A stretch of 64,000 nt of DNA from Verrucomicrobiaceae bacterium UBA7681 (GTDB lineage: Bacteria > Verrucomicrobiota > Verrucomicrobiia > Verrucomicrobiales > Verrucomicrobiaceae): positions 36,234 through 100,233 of the forward strand of contig DLGZ01000053.1 in NCBI GenBank assembly GCA_002482965.1. Reading direction: 5' to 3'. Under the pieces are notes generated by a model. That model was not told where the DNA came from and made no database searches. It saw only the letters and a list, made by a program, of their open reading frames with translations. Made by a program: the position numbers and the translations under genes. How positions within the stretch are numbered: the stretch's first letter is position 1; the number at the start of each line of letters is the position of its first letter. Below are positions 18,101 to 25,085 of the stretch, one piece after another.

Positions 18101-18353
18101 ACACGCGACGCCCGGGCATGGTCTTCTCCGCGTGCCGCACCATCAGAGCCGCTGCAAAACCGAAGGCCTGCGGGGTGACGTGATCGAGCACCTGGCCTGG
18201 CTGCTTCAGTTTTCGCTGCACCTCGGCAGCGGAAAGTGTCAGATCCACCAGACCGAGCGCATCCCCCCGCGCACGCCCGGACGGGGGTGGTGGTTTGCGA
18301 TTCGCAGCCTTCTTCACGCCGCGAGGTTTGGTGGCGCGCTTGACGGGGTCCAA
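15114..18353 (-). CDS. mfd: Transcription-repair coupling factor Mfd
   Basis: 1079 residues. An N-terminal UvrB-like region is followed by the RNA polymerase-interacting CarD-like domain (EGDIVVHAEHGVARFGG, about 424-440), then superfamily 2 translocase motifs: Walker A near 573 (DVGFGKTE), DEEQ near 672, LSATPIPRTLYL near 697, IESGVDIPNANTIII and QLRGRVGRG, and a C-terminal TRCF domain. Mfd displaces stalled RNA polymerase and recruits UvrA for nucleotide-excision repair. It is slightly shorter than E. coli Mfd (1148). The start is TTG at 18353, only 5 nt from a strong hairpin, so a later GTG (codon 13 or 36) may be the real start. The gene converges on patatin with zero spacing. Confidence 0.96.
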   Translation of the reverse strand: MDPVKRATKPRGVKKAANRKPPPPSGRARGDALGLVDLTLSAAEVQRKLKQPGQVLDHVTPQAFGFAAALMVRHAEKTMPGRRVWILCADVKTQDHVHAELGVWQCPALYFPRLGQVVNDALIDPELLAERAGVLGRMMEGDAPVMVLCADSLEEPAPALAEITSQRRTLTVGAKLDVEDLLRDLSAAEYERVPVVTERGQFARRGGIVDFFSWQAEEPLRLEFFDDEIESIRAFDLHNQSSIKRLESVGVILQMNDNAEDASLVREHLHRDDFIVAIDCEGEAHARILSGAAPAEGIEDYSAAIHENPLGVFDASDFVLHEARREHFARQIREWHKDGWRTVIFFHNEAERERFAELQSGLPASLETKLGLLYRGFTVPAAKLAVLTGAEIFGRHQHIRRVRGSKLDEAEVLRKARDVMRDLREGDIVVHAEHGVARFGGVEVRDSGKREEVLVLHYAEGAKLFVPVAHTHMVTRYVGVGGKAPALSKLSEARWQKTRKSAEKSVEDFAVRMLSVAAERQTLKAYSHQPDTKWQVEFEESFLYRETPDQLRSVEEIKRDMEAEKPMDRLLCADVGFGKTEVAIRAAFKAVMGGRQVAILVPTTVLARQHWENIRQRMSEFPVSVEMLCRLTPPNREREILRGITEGTVDIVIGTHRVISKDVRFKNLGLAVIDEEQRFGVKHKEKFKDLFRLVDVLTLSATPIPRTLYLALMGMRDMSTIETPPPNKQAVQTMICPYDERTIKQAVEAEIERGGQVFFLHNRVMTIEKVAQRIRDLCPKARVIIGHGQMDSELLEDVMHTFVDGGADVLVCTTIIESGVDIPNANTIIIDRADRFGLADLYQLRGRVGRGGVQAHAYLLLPQDAVTAGDARKRVNAIKQYAGLGSGFKIALRDLEIRGAGNLLGTEQSGHIAAVGFDLYCQMLKQSVARMQGRRVARPVEVGLRSDFLVMNEAMMVQAEKTATPAFLPSTFIEDLKLRITAYRQVGEIMTRKELEELESQWRDQFGEKLPHAVQNLLTCASIRLAAAHVGISDVEIKDRKLMLTRNGKFVMIQGKFPRLASREGFKQLAETLAMLRTL

Positions 18354-18358
18354 AACAA

Positions 18359-18384
18359 AGCGCCGGGTGAAAACACCCGACGCT
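18359..18384 (-). terminator. Intrinsic terminator after the SHD1-like gene
   Basis: A stem with 6 bp of perfect pairing (CGGGTG/CACCCG, loop of four As on the plus strand), extended by AGCG/CGCT after one mismatch. Read on the minus strand it is followed by TTTGTTTTG. It would end transcription of the gene at 18430-19152. Its T-run overlaps the annotated TTG start of mfd. Confidence 0.6.
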
Positions 18385-18429
18385 GCATATCAGCGTGCGA
18401 AACGCTTAAATTCAAGGATGGGCCGTGAA

Positions 18430-19152
18430 CTATTTCGGGCTGGCGTTGGATTGCGATTTCGATCCGTTGGACTCCGTCTTGCCCACAGCGGCCACCAAAA
18501 GGTCATCCTTGGTGGCCCAATTGTAAACCTCACGGCCATTTTTATCGAAGACGCGCAAAGCAAACCCGCCCATACCGTCGGACTGGAGGGCGCTGTCGCC
18601 GTTGACGAAATAGAAACCACCATCCAGTTCTTGTTTGTTCAGAATGATTTCCTTGGTGTCCACAGTCGCCGTCCCTGAACCGACGACCGAATCCACTTTG
18701 CTGCTGCCGGAGGTTTCGATGCGGGCCGAGCCTTTGCCTTTGCCAGAATCTTCCCGGCGGAAGCACCAATAATCAACACGCAGGTCACCGATCGCGGTGG
18801 GCTGGCGGTTCCTGATGTTGATTTTGTAGATCCATGTCTCCTCAATATGTGTCACAGCCCCCCGCTTCGTGCGGGTCTGATTGACCTTCTTCTTGGTGTA
18901 GGTCACGTCAAAGCTGTACTTCGTGTTGGCATCCGCCCAGTCGGAAATGATTTTTTGGTCCGCCGCAATAAAAGTACTGGCAGCCACATTGAAGGTGCGG
19001 CCATCGGCAGTTCGTTTGAGCATGACCTGACCACCAGCAGCGGCGAGAATCTCTGCGTCGAGTTTGCGACCCTGGAGATCGGTAAATTCGTGGGCAGAAA
19101 GCACCGGAACAACGGCAAGCAGGCACAGACTGACGATAAGGTGTGTTTTCAT
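18430..19152 (-). CDS. Exported SHD1-like domain protein
   Basis: 240 residues. Signal peptide (about 1-19), then EFTDLQGRKLDAEILAA leading into LKRTADGRTFNV and FIAADQKIISDWA. This is the small beta-rich SHD1-like (SLA1 homology) module common in Planctomycetes and Verrucomicrobia. The remainder (about 75-240) is beta-rich without a recognised enzyme motif and ends in a Ser/Asn/Lys tail. It is likely periplasmic; no function can be assigned. The gene has its own terminator at 18359-18384 and faces an AT-rich intergenic region (19153-19350) shared with the divergent oxidoreductase. Confidence 0.75.
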   Translation of the reverse strand: MKTHLIVSLCLLAVVPVLSAHEFTDLQGRKLDAEILAAAGGQVMLKRTADGRTFNVAASTFIAADQKIISDWADANTKYSFDVTYTKKKVNQTRTKRGAVTHIEETWIYKINIRNRQPTAIGDLRVDYWCFRREDSGKGKGSARIETSGSSKVDSVVGSGTATVDTKEIILNKQELDGGFYFVNGDSALQSDGMGGFALRVFDKNGREVYNWATKDDLLVAAVGKTESNGSKSQSNASPK

Positions 19153-19350
19153 GGCAAAGGATTTCAGGATTAACGGATGGATGGTAGTATTTCTAGCCGT
19201 TTATCGTCAACCGAATATATCAACACATTATCCATGCGATCTATTAGCGAATAGCCTAAATACTATATTGCACGCACCGATTACGTATGTCCTGAAACCT
19301 TGGCGCTGGTTTGAAGAAGCACTTTAGCGACCGCGTTGATATTCAAAGCC

Positions 19351-20715
19351 ATGAATGCCGTAGTCCCCTGCTCCCGCCGCCGATTTCTCCAGCAATGCTC
19401 CGCCGCCACTGCGGCCCTGGGATTTCCCACGCTCATCCCTGCTTCCGCGTTGGGGAAGAACGGCACGGTGGCACCGTCCAACCGGACGACACTCGCGCTG
19501 ATCGGCTGTGGTGGTCGCGGGACGGATGTGGTGAAGAATTTCCTGCAGGACGAACGTGTGCAGGTCATTGCAGTGTGTGATGTCGAGCGAGAGTCTGACC
19601 GCTACAACAAAGGCATCATCAAAAAAGCGGGAACGCTGGGCCGGGAACCGGCGCGGCGACTGGTGGACAAAACCTACGGCACGCAGGGCTGCGCCGTGCA
19701 TGAGGATTTTCGGGAGGTGCTTGCACGCAAGGACGTCGATGCGGTGCAGATCGCCACGCCGGACCACTGGCACGCGCTGATGGCCGTGGCGGCGGCACGC
19801 GCCGGGAAAAGCATCTACTGCGAAAAGCCGCTGAGCCTGACTGTGGCGCAGGGCCGGTTCATGAGTGACGTCGTGCGCGACAGCAAGGTTGTGTGGCAGA
19901 CCGGCAGCCAGCAGCGCAGTGATATCCACTTCCGCATGGCCTGCGAGTACGTGCGCAATGGCAGGATCGGCAAACTCAAACAAATTCGCGTCGGTCTGGC
20001 GAGCGACAACCGCGACAACAACGGTAGTGCCGCCCAAACCGCGCCTGCGCCCGTGCCGGAGGGATTGAACTACGATTTCTGGCTCGGCCCGGCGCCTGAG
20101 GCTCCGTTTTGTCCGGCACGACTGCACTCCAACTGGCGCTGGATGTATGACTACTCCGGCGGCAACATCACGGACTTTGGAGCGCATCATCTGGACATCG
20201 TGCAGTGGGCGCTGGGGCAGGATGAGAGCGGCCCGACGGAGTTTTTCGATCTCAAGGCCACGTGGCCCGCACCTGGAGATCTTTATACCACGCCACCAAC
20301 TTTCTCCTTCGCTTACAGCTACGAAGATGGCACAACGGTGCGAGTGGCGGACAAGCAGGATTTCGGTTCAGGCATCTCCTTTGAAGGCGAAAGCGGCAGC
20401 GTGCTCTGCACCCGGGGCAAACTGGAGATCAAGCCTGACACACTGCGCAAGCCGCTCGCTGCAAGCGATGTGCGCCTCTACGAGAGCAAAGACCACTTCC
20501 GCAATTTCATCGACGCCATCCAAGACGGCGTGAACCCAGCCGCACCCATTGAGTATGCGCACCGCAGCATCACCATCGCGCATCTGGCCAACATCGCCCT
20601 GCGGCTGAACCGCTCCAAGCTGCGCTGGGATCCGGTGAAAGAGCAGATCCTCGAAGATGAGGAGTCTGCGGCGATGCTGACGCGGCCCATGCGTGGTCCG
20701 TGGCAGTTGGTGTGA
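19351..20715 (+). CDS. Gfo/Idh/MocA family oxidoreductase with Tat signal
   Basis: 454 residues from the ATG at 19351 (a TTG at 19336 is also open). The Tat-type start CSRRRFLQQC is followed by a short hydrophobic stretch. The Rossmann motif GCGGRGTDVVKNFL, the conserved CEKPLSLT and the C-terminal domain signature GGNITDFGAHHLDIVQW identify the family. Members oxidise or reduce sugar carbons with NAD(P); exported Verrucomicrobia members often act on glycosides or 3-keto-glycans, but the substrate here is unknown. The promoter region is the 198-nt AT-rich stretch upstream; the sigma-factor gene starts 46 nt downstream. Confidence 0.88.
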   Translation: MNAVVPCSRRRFLQQCSAATAALGFPTLIPASALGKNGTVAPSNRTTLALIGCGGRGTDVVKNFLQDERVQVIAVCDVERESDRYNKGIIKKAGTLGREPARRLVDKTYGTQGCAVHEDFREVLARKDVDAVQIATPDHWHALMAVAAARAGKSIYCEKPLSLTVAQGRFMSDVVRDSKVVWQTGSQQRSDIHFRMACEYVRNGRIGKLKQIRVGLASDNRDNNGSAAQTAPAPVPEGLNYDFWLGPAPEAPFCPARLHSNWRWMYDYSGGNITDFGAHHLDIVQWALGQDESGPTEFFDLKATWPAPGDLYTTPPTFSFAYSYEDGTTVRVADKQDFGSGISFEGESGSVLCTRGKLEIKPDTLRKPLAASDVRLYESKDHFRNFIDAIQDGVNPAAPIEYAHRSITIAHLANIALRLNRSKLRWDPVKEQILEDEESAAMLTRPMRGPWQLV

Positions 20716-20721
20716 TTTGCA

Positions 20722-20755
20722 TGTAACAACTGGCTGGGTTTCCTGAAGAAACGCC
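20722..20755 (+). promoter_or_regulatory. TGTAACAA motif upstream of ECF sigma factor
   Basis: TGTAACAA (20722-20729) begins 40 nt before the sigma-factor ATG, and GAAACGCC follows at 20748-20755. The same two words occur before the kinase gene, where TGTAACAA begins 41 nt before the start. The shared position suggests a promoter element read by this sigma factor or a common regulator. Low statistical weight by itself. Confidence 0.4.
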
Positions 20756-20761
20756 GTCCTC

Positions 20762-21481
20762 ATGTCCGCAAGCCCTTCTCCGTCCCCACTCTTTGTGACC
20801 ACGCGCTGGTCCGTTGTACTGGCGGCGAAGCATCAGGATTCCAAGCAGGCCATGGAGACGCTGTGCCGGGCTTATTGGTATCCTCTTTATGCGTATGTGC
20901 GGCGCGACGGTCACAGGCCACACGACGCCCAAGATCTGACGCAGGAGTTTTTCGCGCGATTGGTGGAAAAGGACTGGCTGCGCGCCGCCGGACCAGAGCA
21001 GGGACGGTTTCGCACTTTTCTGCTCGTGGCGATGAAGCGCTTTCTCATCAATGAATGGCACAAAAGCTCCTCGCAGAAACGTGGAGGACACATCACTCAT
21101 GTGCCGCTGGATGCGGAGGACGCCGAGCGTCGGTTTGCAAGCGAACCGGACCTGGCACCCGATGCGATGTTTGAACGGCGCTGGGCGATGACGCTGCTGG
21201 AGCAGACGCTGACGAGTTTGGAGGCTGAATTTGTCACGGCAGGCAAGGCGGGTGATTTTCAGGCCCTGAAGCACTGCCTGACACTTGATCGCGGCAGCAT
21301 CTCCTACCCGGAACTGGCCGCCAAAACGGGGGGCAGTGAGGGTGCGGCACGCGTGGCGGTGCATCGGCTGCGCAAGCGTTTCCGCGAACTGTTTCGTGCC
21401 AACATCACGGCCACGCTGGCGGACGGCGAGGATGTGGACATGGAGATACAGCACATGGTCGCGGTGCTGAGCAGCGTTTGA
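20762..21481 (+). CDS. ECF-type RNA polymerase sigma factor (TTRWS group)
   Basis: 239 residues. The N-terminal FVTTRWSVVLAA is the hallmark of the ECF group that is abundant in Planctomycetes and Verrucomicrobia. Region 2 follows (YWYPLYAYVRRDGHRPHDAQDLTQEFFARL), then region 4 with an HTH (SYPELAAKTGGSEGAARVAVHRLRKRF, key residues only). These sigma factors usually sit beside a Ser/Thr kinase and lack a classical anti-sigma factor, as here. It probably directs RNA polymerase to a small regulon under control of the neighbouring kinase. ATG at 20762; the kinase start is 54 nt downstream. Confidence 0.9.
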   Translation: MSASPSPSPLFVTTRWSVVLAAKHQDSKQAMETLCRAYWYPLYAYVRRDGHRPHDAQDLTQEFFARLVEKDWLRAAGPEQGRFRTFLLVAMKRFLINEWHKSSSQKRGGHITHVPLDAEDAERRFASEPDLAPDAMFERRWAMTLLEQTLTSLEAEFVTAGKAGDFQALKHCLTLDRGSISYPELAAKTGGSEGAARVAVHRLRKRFRELFRANITATLADGEDVDMEIQHMVAVLSSV

Positions 21482-21493
21482 TGGAAATTCACT

Positions 21494-21515
21494 TGTAACA
21501 AGAGTGCGAAACGCC
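21494..21515 (+). promoter_or_regulatory. TGTAACAA motif upstream of Ser/Thr kinase
   Basis: TGTAACAA (21494-21501; TTGTAACAA with the preceding base) begins 41 nt before the kinase ATG at 21535, and GAAACGCC follows at 21508-21515. It is the counterpart of the motif at 20722, but the gap between the two words is 6 nt here and 18 nt there, so they are not a simple -35/-10 pair. Confidence 0.4.
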
Positions 21516-21534
21516 TGAACTACTTGTGGTCGTG

Positions 21535-23964
21535 ATGAGTTCCGAATCCACCCCATGCCCCCAATGCGGCTGCGAGCTGCCTGCTGATGCACCTCAGGGC
21601 CTGTGTCCGCGCTGCCTTGCGGCATTGAACTTCGCAACGGAAACGATGCCGCCTGATGCCGTCCCTCTTGCGCCCAAGGCACCGCTGACACCGGAAGAAC
21701 TGGCACCGCATTTTCCGCAGCTTGAAATCATCAAGTGCCTCGGTCGGGGTGGCATGGGCGTGGTTTACAAAGCCCGGCAAAAAACACTGAATCGTCTCGT
21801 CGCTCTTAAACTCCTCGCGCCCGAGCGCTCGGACGATGCGAAGTTTGCCGCAAGGTTTGAACGAGAGGCGCAGGCGCTCGCGGCGCTGAATCATCCGCAC
21901 ATTGTCACGATCCACGACTTCGGCCAGGCCGGCGGCTTCTTTTTTCTGCTCATGGAGTTTGTGGATGGTGTCAATCTTCGCCAGGCGATGCAGGCAGGCC
22001 GGTTTACGCCGGAGCAGGCGCTGGCCATCGTGCCGCCGGTGTGTGAGGCGCTGCAATATGCGCATGAGCACGGCATCGTACATCGGGACATCAAACCGGA
22101 AAATCTGCTGCTCGACAAAACAGGACGCGTGAAGATCGCCGACTTTGGGATCGCGAAGATGATCGGCACAAGTGCAGAGAAGGGCGGCGAGTCATTGTCG
22201 CAGCCATTTGGCACGCCAGCCTACGCAGCACCGGAACAGCGTGATGACACGGGCGAGGTGGATCATCGGGCGGACATCTACTCACTCGGTGTCATTCTTT
22301 ACGAACTGCTGACAGGTGAGCTTCCGAAGAACACACTCGAAGCGCCGTCGAGGCGCGTGCAGATCGACGTGCGGCTGGATGAGATTGTGCTGAGGGCTTT
22401 GGAAACCAAACCGGAGCTGCGCTTTGCCACGGCGGCCGAGTTCCGCACGCAGCTCGCCGGGGCAGTGGCTGCACCGGCAGCGAGGATATCACCTGTACCG
22501 TCGCCTAAGCCTCGGAGATGGCGGGGTGTGATGGTTGTTGCCTTGCTGATAGGAGGAGCTCTGGCGACATTGCTCTTGCCGCGCTCGAGAACTTCAGCCA
22601 GCGCGTCACATCAGGTGGTCATCACCAGTGAGTATACCCAGAGTGAATCTACCTTTGATATCCAATGGACAGTGAGCGCGCAAGAGCCGGGAGAGGTGAG
22701 CATTCAACATGGCAAAGACAGGCAGTCCAGCAGCCTGAAGTGGAATCTAGATGCTCATGATTACGAACTACGGGTGGGGATTCAAATCGCCCGGGGCAAC
22801 GGCGAGCTTTTGAGCATCCACACGCAAGTCGGAGACTCTGGGGAAAGGAAGGAACTCATCGGCAATTTCGCTCAACTACGAGACGAAGTTTTGACGACCC
22901 AGCTCGCTTCTGCAAAAACAGAAGCAGGCTTGAGCATTGACATCTGCCGTCTGCTGGGACAGCCGCTGACGCTTGAACTGCCTGCCAACGCAAATCCACG
23001 GTCATCCGTAACATCTCCGAAAAGCGCAGATCCTGTGAAGGACAAAACTATTCCCATACCGACCTTGGAGGCTAGGCTGAAGGAGAGTCTGCTTACCTAC
23101 CAGCGGCTGGAGACCGAGCTCAGTCAGACACTTGGGCGGAAGCACCCGCAGATGGAAGCCTTGCGCAAGAAAATGGAACTGCTCAAGATTCAAATCGAGC
23201 AAGAGCAGCAGAAGCCTGCAGTGCGCATTCAAAGGCTTGTGATGAATGACCCCCGATTCCTCACCACCGCCGGGAGCTCACTTCAGCTAAACCTGCGTTA
23301 CACCCTCAACATCGATCTCATGCCAATGCGAGGCAAGGACGGCACTTCGAGCATGCGCAGCTACACTATCAAAGACAACCAGCGCGATGGCGTCGAGGGT
23401 GCAACCACCTTTGCGCCCCTGTCGATCCAGAACGAGCGGTTCATCATTTTTTGGGATCGAGAGAAGGACGAGCTATGGCTGGCTTCTCCCAGCATCTTAC
23501 GCATGCACCATCTGCCGGAGACCGGAAAGCCAATGGATCAAATGTACATGCTGCCGGGTATTCCGGAAGTCTTCAAACAGCGCATGCCGGAGCCGTTTCG
23601 CGAAGCGATCTCACACTGGTACTTAGGCGGAGAACAAGCCAGCAGCCGTCCAGATGAAACCACGGATGGTGACCTCTCAGGCTTTCTTAAAGCACCGCAG
23701 ACAGGAACAGCCAAGCTCATCGCCAAGCTCACCCGCATGCATTACTTTGAAAATGATGCGCCACGTTTTGCGGAATATGATTGCTTCAAGGTGGAGACCG
23801 ATAAAGCGCAGGGGCATGCTTTTGTACCTCGGGGAGATCCCTTGAGTGAACGCCTTGATACTCTCGTGCCCTGGGAAAAATCAGGCCAGTTCCAGATCGC
23901 ACTCATCTGGCGGACTCAAGGAGCACTTAGCTGGCTTAATTTGGTGGAAGCCAAGCCGTTTTGA
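21535..23964 (+). CDS. Transmembrane Ser/Thr protein kinase with N-terminal zinc ribbon
   Basis: 809 residues from the ATG at 21535. An N-terminal CPQCG...CPRC zinc ribbon (about 6-31) precedes a complete PknB-type kinase: GRGGMG at 70-75, catalytic Lys92, HRD at 183-185 with Asn190, DFG at 203-205 and FGTPAYAAPEQ. A single membrane helix (about 332-348) leads to an extracytoplasmic part of about 460 residues that includes a coiled-coil stretch (about 510-560: LEARLKESLLTYQRLETELS region) and no recognised ligand fold. It should phosphorylate Ser/Thr of cytoplasmic targets in response to an external signal. The neighbouring sigma factor is the obvious candidate target. Confidence 0.92.
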   Translation: MSSESTPCPQCGCELPADAPQGLCPRCLAALNFATETMPPDAVPLAPKAPLTPEELAPHFPQLEIIKCLGRGGMGVVYKARQKTLNRLVALKLLAPERSDDAKFAARFEREAQALAALNHPHIVTIHDFGQAGGFFFLLMEFVDGVNLRQAMQAGRFTPEQALAIVPPVCEALQYAHEHGIVHRDIKPENLLLDKTGRVKIADFGIAKMIGTSAEKGGESLSQPFGTPAYAAPEQRDDTGEVDHRADIYSLGVILYELLTGELPKNTLEAPSRRVQIDVRLDEIVLRALETKPELRFATAAEFRTQLAGAVAAPAARISPVPSPKPRRWRGVMVVALLIGGALATLLLPRSRTSASASHQVVITSEYTQSESTFDIQWTVSAQEPGEVSIQHGKDRQSSSLKWNLDAHDYELRVGIQIARGNGELLSIHTQVGDSGERKELIGNFAQLRDEVLTTQLASAKTEAGLSIDICRLLGQPLTLELPANANPRSSVTSPKSADPVKDKTIPIPTLEARLKESLLTYQRLETELSQTLGRKHPQMEALRKKMELLKIQIEQEQQKPAVRIQRLVMNDPRFLTTAGSSLQLNLRYTLNIDLMPMRGKDGTSSMRSYTIKDNQRDGVEGATTFAPLSIQNERFIIFWDREKDELWLASPSILRMHHLPETGKPMDQMYMLPGIPEVFKQRMPEPFREAISHWYLGGEQASSRPDETTDGDLSGFLKAPQTGTAKLIAKLTRMHYFENDAPRFAEYDCFKVETDKAQGHAFVPRGDPLSERLDTLVPWEKSGQFQIALIWRTQGALSWLNLVEAKPF

Positions 23965-23989
23965 GAGACCCCCCATCCTTCCTTCCGTG

Positions 23990-24235
23990 TTATTCGTCCG
24001 CCGATACAGTGCCGGGCACCTGCGCTTCCTCGGCAGCTTTTTTCTCCTCCTCCTTCTTCCTTTCTTTCTCATCCTTGCTCCTGCCGACTGCATTGAATGG
24101 AGCTGAGACCACCTTGCCGGTCGTGGAAACCGTCGTTGTGACGATGCTGCCCGCCGTCTTGATGGGGACGGTAACCAAGGAGCATCCGGATGTCATGAGA
24201 CAGAGGACATAAGTTAATAAGATGCTGGTTTTCAT
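23990..24235 (-). CDS. Small lipoprotein
   Basis: 81 residues from the ATG at 24235. The lipoprotein signal ends in MTSGC, with acylation at Cys18. After it come a short Val/Thr-rich stretch and a highly charged tail (KDEKERKKEEEKKAAEE). No enzyme motif; probably membrane-anchored with a soluble charged tail. An upstream start at 24283 would run into the TauE gene region and break the lipobox position, so 24235 is preferred. It is tail-to-tail with the kinase gene (25 nt). Confidence 0.65.
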   Translation of the reverse strand: MKTSILLTYVLCLMTSGCSLVTVPIKTAGSIVTTTVSTTGKVVSAPFNAVGRSKDEKERKKEEEKKAAEEAQVPGTVSADE

Positions 24236-24237
24236 AT

Positions 24238-24254
24238 ATGCGTAGTATACGCAT
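24238..24254. promoter_or_regulatory. Perfect inverted repeat just before the lipoprotein start
   Basis: ATGCGTA-GTA-TACGCAT: 7-bp perfect arms with a 3-nt centre, 3 nt upstream of the lipoprotein ATG on the minus strand. Minus-strand TATACT lies inside it and could be a -10 element. No matching -35 element was found. Confidence 0.3.
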
Positions 24255-24275
24255 CCAACACCCGATTCGCGCTGG

Positions 24276-25028
24276 TCATCCAAACTGCTTCCAGAACATG
24301 AGGGCCGATATGACCAGGCCGATGGCGGTGATCAGGTGCCTCACCCTTTGGGGTGAGATGCGCTGGGAAAAGTGTGCGCCCAAGTAGTAGCCGATCAGAG
24401 CACCTGCCGTCAGGGCCAATGCCTGCGGCCAGTTCACCATGCCGACGGCGATGAACCACACGGCGGCAATGACGTTGATGAGGGAGCCGAGCACGTTTTT
24501 GAGCGCGTTCATCTCGTGGATGTCCGTCATGCCCATGAAGCCGAATGAGGCGAGCATCAAAATGCCGATGCCTGCGCCGAAGAATGCGCCGTAGATGGCC
24601 ACGGGCAGTTGCAGGGCGATGGAGAACCACAGCGCCTTTGATTTCGACTCTGCGGCGGACTTGCGCAGGAAACCCTGGAGAAAGAACAGCACGGTGGCGA
24701 AGAGGACGAGGAAGGGAATGAGCTGCGAGAACTGATCGTCGCTGGTCTGCGTCAGCAACCAGCTCCCGAAAGCAGCGCCGATGAGACAGATGGGGATGAA
24801 CTGCAGCAGCTTGGCGCGGATGGCTTTCAAGCGTCCGCGAAAACCCAGAATGCTGCCCGCTGTGCCGATGACGAGCCCCACGGTGCTCGTGGCATTCGCC
24901 AGCACCGGAGGTGTGCCGAGCATCAGCAGCACTGGAAACGTCAGCAGGGTGCCCCCGCCCGCGATCGCGTTGATCGCACCGGCGGTGCAACCTGCAGCGC
25001 TGAGGGTGAGGAGTTCGATCCAAGTCAT
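24276..25028 (-). CDS. Sulfite/sulfonate exporter-type TauE/SafE family permease
   Basis: 250 residues from the ATG at 25028 (a GTG at 25037 is possible). About eight membrane helices, with the family signature GAINAIAGGGTLLTFPVL in the N-terminal half and GAGIGILMLASFGFMG in the C-terminal half. Members move sulfite, sulfoacetate or other small anions across the inner membrane. No sulfonate-catabolism gene is nearby. The adjacent gene group (FG-GAP protein, fucose isomerase family, glycosidase) raises the possibility of a link to sulfated-sugar metabolism, but this is inference. It starts 58 nt after the FG-GAP stop on the same strand. Confidence 0.85.
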   Translation of the reverse strand: MTWIELLTLSAAGCTAGAINAIAGGGTLLTFPVLLMLGTPPVLANATSTVGLVIGTAGSILGFRGRLKAIRAKLLQFIPICLIGAAFGSWLLTQTSDDQFSQLIPFLVLFATVLFFLQGFLRKSAAESKSKALWFSIALQLPVAIYGAFFGAGIGILMLASFGFMGMTDIHEMNALKNVLGSLINVIAAVWFIAVGMVNWPQALALTAGALIGYYLGAHFSQRISPQRVRHLITAIGLVISALMFWKQFG

Positions 25029-25085
25029 GCCTCTCACTACTCAGCGCAACGCACGAGGAAAGTGCGGTGTGCTGATGCAACCGGA

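Noticed and set aside
15576..18428. Two 383-residue plus-strand frames across mfd
   Set aside because: Antisense to the well-conserved mfd coding sequence; no family signature.
20570..21706. 378-residue minus-strand frame
   Set aside because: Antisense to the ECF sigma factor; no domain features.
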